Both the position numbers and the translations under genes were made by a program. A stretch of 46,211 bases of DNA, taken from assembly GCA_030640805.1 (NCBI GenBank), contig DAOWIS010000007.1:1-46211 (forward strand), in the 5' to 3' direction. The number at the start of each line of letters is the position of its first letter. Position 1 is the stretch's first letter. The notes under the pieces are model-generated. The model did not search any database. It had not been told where the DNA came from and saw only the letters and a list, made by a program, of their open reading frames with translations. This document shows, piece by piece, positions 1-6,761 of the stretch. Origin of the DNA: a bacterium. GTDB lineage: Bacteria > Patescibacteriota > Minisyncoccia > Minisyncoccales > DAOWIS01.

Positions 1-1
1 A

Positions 2-286
2 AAATCCAAAATCCAAAATCCAAAATTATTTAAAAGATTTCCGGAATTAAAAAAGTTCAAAAAAAAAGGGATGATACCAGCTGCTTATTTGATTGAAGAA
101 TGTGGCTTAAAAGGTAAAAGAGTAGGCGGAGTTATGGTTTCTGAAAAACATTCAAATTTTATTATTAATTGCGGAAAAGGAAGAGCCGAAGATGTAATAA
201 TTTTAATTAGTTTAATTAAACAAAAAGTAAGAAATAAATTCGGAATCCAATTAGAGGAAGAAATAGAATATTTGCCTTTTATTTGA
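2..286 (+). CDS. murB: UDP-N-acetylenolpyruvoylglucosamine reductase (MurB), C-terminal part, truncated by window edge
   Basis: Frame open from the window edge; IPAAYLIEECGLKGKRVGGVMVSEKHSNFIIN matches the MurB C-terminal domain pattern. Confidence 0.8.
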   Translation, partial: KSKIQNPKLFKRFPELKKFKKKGMIPAAYLIEECGLKGKRVGGVMVSEKHSNFIINCGKGRAEDVIILISLIKQKVRNKFGIQLEEEIEYLPFI

Positions 287-288
287 TG

Positions 289-479
289 GGACCCCGCCCT
301 CTTAATTGCTTCGTAATTACAAAGAGTGAAGCGACTGGTTAGCATTTTACGAGATAGCACAATGGCGGTGCACTCCCTGTGGTCGGGGCTATTCGCCCAC
401 TGCACCGCGAAAGATAACATTCTTTATTTAACACTTACAGACTTTATCAAAGTTCAAGAGGGTAAAATAAAAGCGGGGT
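289..479 (+). ncRNA. Candidate structured RNA (6S-like long hairpin architecture possible; family not identified)
   Basis: accccgccctctt near 290 is complementary to aagaggg(bulge)gcggggt near 453-478; internal perfect arm gcggtgca/tgcaccgc; no convincing ORF. Confidence 0.3.
301..334. repeat. Small palindromic repeat, copy 1 (CTTAATT..TAATTACARAGWG..GAAGCGA)
   Basis: Resembles sequences at 568-610 and 28902-28953 (reverse complement). Confidence 0.4.
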
Positions 480-567
480 TCTCAATTTCTTAACTAAATC
501 AAAGATTTAGAAGAAATTGGAAGTTATCCACAGTTTTTTTCTTTTTAAAAATGTTAAAATATAAAAA

Positions 568-610
568 GAACCGCTCACTTCGTTCGCTGTAATTACTTTG
601 TAATTAAGAA
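568..610. repeat. Small palindromic repeat, copy 2
   Basis: gaaccgctcacttcgttcgctgtaattactttgtaattaag; similar to reverse complement of 28902-28953. Confidence 0.45.
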
Positions 611-661
611 GAGAATTTATTATTAACAAATACACCGTATTTCTTTCGAAGGAGTTACTAA

Positions 662-738
662 ACCCCCACACCAAACGAGGACAGGGCGTCAAGAGCGCCA
701 AAATTAATGAAGTCGGTCCTCATTATGGTAGTGGGGGT
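662..738 (+). other. Nested three-tier hairpin, candidate structured RNA or leader element
   Basis: acccccac(662-669)/gtgggggt(731-738), gaggac(677-682)/gtcctc(716-721), ggcg(685-688)/cgcc(696-699). Confidence 0.45.
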
Positions 739-780
739 AAAGGTCGATTATTGATAAAACTCTAATTTCTAATAAAAAAA

Positions 781-873
781 ATGGTAAAAAGAAAAAAGAA
801 AACTACCAAGAAGAAAACTACCAAGAAGAGAACCACCAAGAAGAAAACCACCAAGAGAAAGAGAAGAAGATAA
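781..873 (+). CDS. 30-aa highly basic peptide MVKRKKKTTKKKTTKKRTTKKKTTKRKRRR
   Basis: ATG to TAA read directly; periodic KKTTK repeat; below the ORF-track length cutoff. Confidence 0.55.
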   Translation: MVKRKKKTTKKKTTKKRTTKKKTTKRKRRR

Positions 874-888
874 GTTTTCTTAAGGTAG

Positions 889-1003
889 ACAACCCCGCCC
901 TCTATACTGTATTGCGTTTACTCTTTAATTATCTAAGAGAGAGAAGATATTTGTCACTTTTTAATAAAAACAACTACTGCTTAGGGGGCGGGGTTGTTTT
1001 TTT
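889..1003 (+). terminator. Long-loop terminator-like structure or small RNA
   Basis: acaaccccgccc (889-900) complementary to gggcggggttgt (986-997), followed by a T run. Confidence 0.5.
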
Positions 1004-1037
1004 AAGAAATTATTTATAATATAAAATTGAAAAGAAA

Positions 1038-1505
1038 ATGAAAATTACTATTAAATCAACTAATTTGAAATTAACTTCTGCTCTTCATGATTACATTGAG
1101 CAAAAAATTAATGGTTTAGAAAGGTTTATAAAAAAAGTTGGGATAAAAGACAGAAGCTTTGACCCTTCGACAAAACTCAGTATAAAAAAAGGAAAACCTC
1201 CTTTTGAGATTTGGTTAGAAGTAGGAAGAACTACTTTTCATCATAAAAAAGGAAATGTTTATAGGGCAGAGAGTCAAATTAGATTTTCCGGAAAAAGTAT
1301 AAGATCAGAAGTAGTTGGGCCGGATTTAAGGATAGTAATTAACGAAATAAAAGATGAACTCCAGCGAGAATTTAAAAAGTATCAAAAGAAACAGATGGCA
1401 ATATATAAAAGAGGAGCAAGAAAATTTAAAAAATCTCTTAAATTTGCTTCAGAGGCAAAATACAAACACAAAAAGGGAGCAAGAATAAGAGAAGAGGGAG
1501 CATGA
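1038..1505 (+). CDS. hpf: Ribosome hibernation-promoting factor, HPF/YfiA(RaiA) family
   Basis: MKITIKSTNLKLTSALHDYIEQKINGLERF ... HHKKGNVYRAESQIRFSGKSIRSE. Confidence 0.85.
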   Translation: MKITIKSTNLKLTSALHDYIEQKINGLERFIKKVGIKDRSFDPSTKLSIKKGKPPFEIWLEVGRTTFHHKKGNVYRAESQIRFSGKSIRSEVVGPDLRIVINEIKDELQREFKKYQKKQMAIYKRGARKFKKSLKFASEAKYKHKKGARIREEGA

Positions 1506-2044
1506 CACCGACTAAGTTTTTTCTTACCAAAGGAGTGGGAATTCACAAAGAACGTCTTCGTTCTTTTGAGTTAGCTTTAAGAAATGCCGGGATTGCTCAA
1601 TTTAATTTAGTTTCGGTTTCCAGTATTTTGCCTCCCGGTTGTAAAAAAGTTTCCAGAGAAAAAGGTTTAACTTTTTTGAAAACCGGAGAAATAATTTTTG
1701 TAGTGATAGCTAAAAACGAGGCAAATGAACCAAATCGACTTATTGGCGCTTCAATCGGTTGCGCCCTTCCGGCTCAAAGTAATTCCTATGGTTATCTTTC
1801 CGAACATCGTTCTTTTGGAGAGACCGAAGAGAAAGCCAGCGATTACGTTGAGGATTTAGCTGCCTCAATGCTTGCCTCAACTTTGGGAATAAAATTTAAT
1901 CCTGATGATGCTTGGGATTCTCGACGCCAAGTTTTTAAAATGAGCGGGAAAATTGTTTATACTTCCAATGTTACCCAAACAGCCCGAGGACAAAAAGATG
2001 GTCTTTGGACATCGGTCTTATCTGTCGCTGTTTTTATACCATGA
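1502..2044 (+). CDS. Pyruvoyl-dependent arginine decarboxylase
   Basis: NLVSVSSILPPGCK Ser-Ser self-cleavage region and GYLSEH motif typical of PvlArgDC. Confidence 0.85.
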   Translation: MTPTKFFLTKGVGIHKERLRSFELALRNAGIAQFNLVSVSSILPPGCKKVSREKGLTFLKTGEIIFVVIAKNEANEPNRLIGASIGCALPAQSNSYGYLSEHRSFGETEEKASDYVEDLAASMLASTLGIKFNPDDAWDSRRQVFKMSGKIVYTSNVTQTARGQKDGLWTSVLSVAVFIP

Positions 2045-2081
2045 AGAAATATTTAATGAGAGAAATTTTTTAAGCGAAGAT

Positions 2082-4925
2082 ATGTTTTTTATTCCTAAAA
2101 TTTTTGGCGATGCCAATAAAAAATACTTAAAGAAAACTCAGTCCTTAGTTGATAAGATTAATAACCTCGAATCAAAATTCGAGAGCCAAGCACATAAAGA
2201 TTTATATGCTTGGCTAAAAGAAAAAACTGCCGAACTCAAAGAACGATTAAAAAAAGGCGAAACTCTGGACGATATTCTTCCAGAAGCCTTTGCTTTATTA
2301 AGAGAATCAGCCAAAAGAACTTTAGGTCAGCGACCATTTGATGTTCAGTTGATCGGAGGGATTGTTTTACATCAGGGTAAGATTGCTGAAATGAAAACCG
2401 GTGAAGGAAAAACTTTAGCGGCTACTATGCCGGTTTACCTTAATGCCTTAGAAGGAAAAGGCGTTCATGTAGTCACAGTCAATGATTATTTAGCCAAAAG
2501 AGATACGGTCTGGATGGGACAAATCTATCACTTACTTGGGTTATCAGTGGGATGTATTGTTCATGAAGCTGCCTATTTGTATGATCCGAAATATCAAGGA
2601 GAAAATTCCAAATCACAAATTCCAAATTACAAACAAATTCCAAATTTCAAATCCCAAACTAATCCAAAATCCAAAATCCAAAATCCAAAATCCAAAAATG
2701 GAGAGAGAGATGAAAAAAGGGATTTAGTTGGAGGATTTAAGGTTATTGAGAGCTATCTGAGACCAGTTTCCAGAAAGGAGGCCTATTTGGCTGATATTAC
2801 CCATGGAACCAATAACGAATTTGGTTTTGATTATTTAAGAGACAATATGGCTTATGATCTGAACCAGATGGTTCAGAGGGGATTCAATTTTGTAATTGTT
2901 GACGAAGTGGATTCAATTTTAATAGATGAAGCTAGAACTCCTTTAATAATTTCTGCCCCAGATTTTGAAAGCACCAAAATGTATGGAGAATTCGCCACAA
3001 TTATTCCCCGGCTTAAGGGAAGTATTGATTATAATATTGATGAAAAAATGAAAGCCGCGACCTTAACCGATGAAGGAATTTCCAAGGTTGAAAAAATATT
3101 GGGAATAGAGAATATTTATCAAGAAAAAGGAATAAAAGAGGTTCATCATTTAGAACAAGCCCTAAGGGCTGAAGTTCTTTTTAAAAAAGACAGAGATTAT
3201 GTGGTTAAGCCTGCCCGCAATGCTTCGCATAGCGATGCAGGCGGGGATGATCAAGTAATTATCGTGGACGAATTTACTGGTCGATTGATGCCCGGTCGTC
3301 GTTATTCGGGAGGACTTCATCAAGCTCTTGAAGCAAAAGAAGGAGTTAAGGTTCAACAAGAATCTCGAACCTTGGCGACTATAACTTTTCAAAATTATTT
3401 TCGAATGTATAAAAAGTTAGCCGGAATGACCGGAACTGCTGCCACCAGCGCAGAAGAGTTTTATAAAGTTTATAAATTGGAAGTGATAATTATTCCTACT
3501 AATCGACCGATGATAAGAGAAGATTTTCCTGATTTAATTTATAAAACCGAAAGAGGAAAAATTAAAGCTATAATTAAAGAGATTAAAGAATCTTATCAGA
3601 GAGGACAACCCGTCTTAGTAGGAACGACTTCTATTGAAAAGAACGAAAAATTGGGAGCTTTTTTAGAAAGAGAAGGAATTCCTCATCAGATTTTAAATGC
3701 AAAACATCATGAAAAAGAAGGAGAAATTATTGCTCAAGCCGGCAGACTTAAAGCAGTGACGGTGGCTACTAATATGGCTGGTCGGGGAGTAGATATAATA
3801 TTAGGCGGTAACCCACCTGATTCTAAAGAAGCCGAAAAAGTAAAAAAACTGGGCGGACATTATGTCATTGGAACCGAGAGACACGAAGCCTGGAGAATTG
3901 ACAATCAGCTTCGAGGAAGAACTGGTCGTCAAGGGGATGCGGGTTGTTCCCGATTTTTTATTTCTTTAGAGGACGATTTAGCCAGAATTTTTGGTGGAGA
4001 TAAAGTAAAATTTTTAATGGAACGACTGATTCCCGAAGATCAACCCATTGAAACCAAAATGGTTTCTAAGGTTATTGAATCAGCTCAGGCCAGAATTGAA
4101 GGTTATAATTTTGATTTAAGAAAACATCTTTTGGACTACGATGATGTTTTAAACAAACAAAGAGAAATTATTTATAAGAAAAGGAAAAACGTATTAGAGA
4201 TAAAAGATAAAAGCCAAGAGGCAAGTTTGAGAGAAATAGTTTGGGAAATGATAGAAAAAGAGATTAGAAAAATTTGTGGTTTTCATTTTGCCTCTGATTA
4301 TTCTGAGGATTGGAATTGCGAAGAGGTTAGTGAAATTTTTAAAACAATTTTTCCTGTTCCAGAAAATTTACATAGAAACCTTTTAATTATTAAAGAGGAG
4401 AAAGAAAACCTAAATCTAAAGCGAGAGAAAATAGTGAACTACATTTTTAAGTTAGCTGAGACCGCTTTTTTTAAAAAAGGAGAGGAATGGGGAGAAAAGG
4501 CAGAGCAAATTCAGAAAATAGTTTTACTTAATAGTTTAGATGTTCTTTGGCAGGAGCATATAGATTTTATGGAATATTTAAGAGATAGCGTGAGATTAAG
4601 GGCTTATGGGCAGAGGGATCCTTTGGTGGAATATAAAAATGAAGGTCATCGTGCTTTCAAGAAATTATTGGAAAATTGGCAGAACAGGGTAGTGGGGACA
4701 ATATTTAAAGTATCGTTGCAACAGCCAGTCGCGACATCGCCAATTCAAACCGAGAAACCAACTGAACCTCGTCAATATAATCAGCGGCAATCAGCTAAAA
4801 TCAGCATTGATCAACGTGCCAAGCCTAAGCTTGGCAGAAATGACCCTTGCCCTTGCGGCAAAAAAGACCCCAAAACTGGCAAGCCGATGAAGTATAAAAA
4901 ATGCTGCTATCCGAAATTTGGATAA
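2082..4925 (+). CDS. secA: Preprotein translocase subunit SecA with two repeat-derived in-frame inserts and a SEC-C tail
   Basis: RPFDVQLIGGIVLHQGKIAEMKTGEGKT, VDEVDSILIDEARTPLIIS, MAGRGVDI; C-terminal NDPCPCGKK..YKKCC. Start chosen at MFFIPKIFGD rather than the longer ORF start. Confidence 0.95.
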   Translation: MFFIPKIFGDANKKYLKKTQSLVDKINNLESKFESQAHKDLYAWLKEKTAELKERLKKGETLDDILPEAFALLRESAKRTLGQRPFDVQLIGGIVLHQGKIAEMKTGEGKTLAATMPVYLNALEGKGVHVVTVNDYLAKRDTVWMGQIYHLLGLSVGCIVHEAAYLYDPKYQGENSKSQIPNYKQIPNFKSQTNPKSKIQNPKSKNGERDEKRDLVGGFKVIESYLRPVSRKEAYLADITHGTNNEFGFDYLRDNMAYDLNQMVQRGFNFVIVDEVDSILIDEARTPLIISAPDFESTKMYGEFATIIPRLKGSIDYNIDEKMKAATLTDEGISKVEKILGIENIYQEKGIKEVHHLEQALRAEVLFKKDRDYVVKPARNASHSDAGGDDQVIIVDEFTGRLMPGRRYSGGLHQALEAKEGVKVQQESRTLATITFQNYFRMYKKLAGMTGTAATSAEEFYKVYKLEVIIIPTNRPMIREDFPDLIYKTERGKIKAIIKEIKESYQRGQPVLVGTTSIEKNEKLGAFLEREGIPHQILNAKHHEKEGEIIAQAGRLKAVTVATNMAGRGVDIILGGNPPDSKEAEKVKKLGGHYVIGTERHEAWRIDNQLRGRTGRQGDAGCSRFFISLEDDLARIFGGDKVKFLMERLIPEDQPIETKMVSKVIESAQARIEGYNFDLRKHLLDYDDVLNKQREIIYKKRKNVLEIKDKSQEASLREIVWEMIEKEIRKICGFHFASDYSEDWNCEEVSEIFKTIFPVPENLHRNLLIIKEEKENLNLKREKIVNYIFKLAETAFFKKGEEWGEKAEQIQKIVLLNSLDVLWQEHIDFMEYLRDSVRLRAYGQRDPLVEYKNEGHRAFKKLLENWQNRVVGTIFKVSLQQPVATSPIQTEKPTEPRQYNQRQSAKISIDQRAKPKLGRNDPCPCGKKDPKTGKPMKYKKCCYPKFG

Positions 4926-5009
4926 ATATCACAAAATACCGTCTATGAGTTATCCACAAAAAAGACTTGACAGAAATTAACAGATAGAATAAGATATAAT
5001 TACTAACTT

Positions 5010-5046
5010 CCCCGTCCCTAGCTTCGGCTAATGGCGGGTTTTTTAT
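5010..5046 (+). terminator. Rho-independent terminator downstream of secA
   Basis: cccgtccctagcttcggctaatggcggg hairpin followed by a T run. Confidence 0.7.
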
Positions 5047-5065
5047 TTTACTAATTTTTGTTAAA

Positions 5066-5650
5066 ATGGAACTAATGACCAAACAGGTAAAAGATAAAAA
5101 CAAAGAACGAGTGATTATCTTTTTGGATGGTAGTAATTTCTATCACCGCCTTAAAGATCCAGAATTAGACCTTAGACAATTATTAGGATTTGATTATAAA
5201 AGATTTGCTCAATGGTTGGCCCATAGACGTCCAATTGTGGATTGTATTTACTATGTAGGTTTGGTAAGAAAAGAACCAGGCAATCCTAAAAGTGAGGAGT
5301 TAGTCAGAAATCAGCAAAGATTATTTGCTTTTCTCCAAAAACAAGATTGGAAAATAAAAACTGGCTATATGATGAAACACGATAAAGATTATAAAGAGAA
5401 AGGTGTAGATGTAAAATTAGCAGTAGATATTTTAGATATGGCTTATCAAGATAAATATAATACCGCTATCATTGTTAGTTCAGATACTGACTTAATACCA
5501 GGCATTATTAGGGCGAAAGAGTTAGGAAAGAAGATAGAATATATTGGTTTTTCACATAAACCAAGTTTTGCTATGCAACGTTACGCTAATTTAAGCCGTT
5601 TATTAAGTAAAATAGAATTAGAACAATTCTTGCCCAAAACACTTCTTTAA
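5066..5650 (+). CDS. NYN domain (LabA/DUF88-like) protein
   Basis: RVIIFLDGSNFYHRL ... KGVDVKLAVDILDMAYQDKYNTAIIVSSDTDLIPGI motifs of NYN/PIN-like nucleases. Confidence 0.8.
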   Translation: MELMTKQVKDKNKERVIIFLDGSNFYHRLKDPELDLRQLLGFDYKRFAQWLAHRRPIVDCIYYVGLVRKEPGNPKSEELVRNQQRLFAFLQKQDWKIKTGYMMKHDKDYKEKGVDVKLAVDILDMAYQDKYNTAIIVSSDTDLIPGIIRAKELGKKIEYIGFSHKPSFAMQRYANLSRLLSKIELEQFLPKTLL

Positions 5651-5661
5651 TCTAAAAATTT

Positions 5662-5699
5662 ATTCGGGGATAACGCTCGATCGGACGGAATCCCCGAAT
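5662..5699. other. Hairpin attcggggat...atccccgaat
   Basis: 10-bp perfect arms. Confidence 0.6.
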
Positions 5700-5702
5700 A
5701 TA

Positions 5703-5727
5703 TCTATTGATTTCAGAAATCAATAGA
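5703..5727. other. Hairpin tctattgattt-cag-aaatcaataga
   Basis: 11-bp perfect arms, 3-nt loop. Confidence 0.6.
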
Positions 5728-5736
5728 TTGGAGAGT

Positions 5737-5793
5737 AAAAAAGATCCAGCCACTGGCAAACCAATTAAATACAAAAAGTGTTGTGGGAGATAA
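5737..5793 (+). pseudogene. SEC-C (SecA C-terminal tail) remnant KKDPATGKPIKYKKCCGR*
   Basis: Direct translation resembles SecA tail KKDPKTGKPMKYKKCC; no complete gene attached. Confidence 0.6.
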
Positions 5794-5794
5794 G

Positions 5795-6502
5795 ATGAAA
5801 TTTGAACCAAAATTTTATGAAAATTGGAAAGATGGTAATCACTGTCTTCAAGTAGCTGTAATGATGGTGCTTAATACTTTAAATGGCCCTGTTGATTGGA
5901 AAGAAGTTAATAAGATAACTCAATATGAAGATGGTTTATATTCTTGGCCCCCCGCCGCTGTTATTAATCTTGCAGAAAGAATACCTGGTACAAGATTTAT
6001 TAGCACATTTGATTATAAAGACTTTTCAGAATGTGGTGAGGACTATGCTCGTGGATATATGAAGCCAAATTGGTTTAAAGACCAAAAACAACATGCATCG
6101 GAAAACTTTAAGAAAGAACAGACCGCGGCAAGAGGGCTTATGTCCAAGGGTTTGTTTAGAAAAATGAAGATAGGGAAGGGGGAAATTGAGAAATTTCTAT
6201 CCGATCACTTGCTTATTGCCTTAGTCGACGCTGGAAAAATGGCTGATAAAGATTGGATAGCAGGTCATTTTGTTCTTGTATATGGAGAAACTGATGATAA
6301 ATTTTTATTACATGATCCTGGATTACCCTGTCATTCAGCATGGGCAGTGGGCAAAGATCAATTTATGAAGGCATTTCAAGATGAATTAATTATAATTCCC
6401 AATAAGGGTATACGATTTGGGGTCGAGATTAGCAGAAACGATCCCTGTCCATGTGGCTCCAATAAGAAATACAAAAAATGCTGCTATCCGAAATTTGGAT
6501 AG
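5795..6502 (+). CDS. C39-like (papain-fold) peptidase domain protein with C-terminal SEC-C motif
   Basis: NHCLQVAVMMVLN (putative Cys region), GHFVLVYG (His region); tail SRNDPCPCGSNKKYKKCCYPKFG. Confidence 0.6.
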   Translation: MKFEPKFYENWKDGNHCLQVAVMMVLNTLNGPVDWKEVNKITQYEDGLYSWPPAAVINLAERIPGTRFISTFDYKDFSECGEDYARGYMKPNWFKDQKQHASENFKKEQTAARGLMSKGLFRKMKIGKGEIEKFLSDHLLIALVDAGKMADKDWIAGHFVLVYGETDDKFLLHDPGLPCHSAWAVGKDQFMKAFQDELIIIPNKGIRFGVEISRNDPCPCGSNKKYKKCCYPKFG

Positions 6503-6640
6503 TAGAATTAATAAAAAGTTTTTTTGTTGTAAATTTTTTTAAATTTTTTTTTAAAAAACCTTACCGTTACTATTTAAACCAATTAATTTACTGAACATTT
6601 TCAAGAGACGGTCGTCCCTTAAAAATGTTCGATGATATTT

Positions 6641-6662
6641 GGAAGTTCAACTTCCTTTTTTT
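6641..6662 (+). terminator. Rho-independent terminator
   Basis: ggaagttcaacttcc followed by T7. Confidence 0.6.
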
Positions 6663-6761
6663 GTTTCGTGTCAATTGTCAACCGTCAAATGTCAATTGTT
6701 TTATGTTCCGTTTCATGATTTATTGTTAAATGTTCAACAATTTGCTAAAATTTAATTAATT

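Noticed and set aside
85-420. Minus-strand 111-aa ORF
   Set aside because: Antisense to murB and to the structured intergenic region; no recognisable protein features.
1953-2081. N-terminal 43-aa extension of SecA in the ORF track
   Set aside because: It overlaps the PvlArgDC gene and shows no SecA similarity; MFFIPKIFGD is the plausible start.
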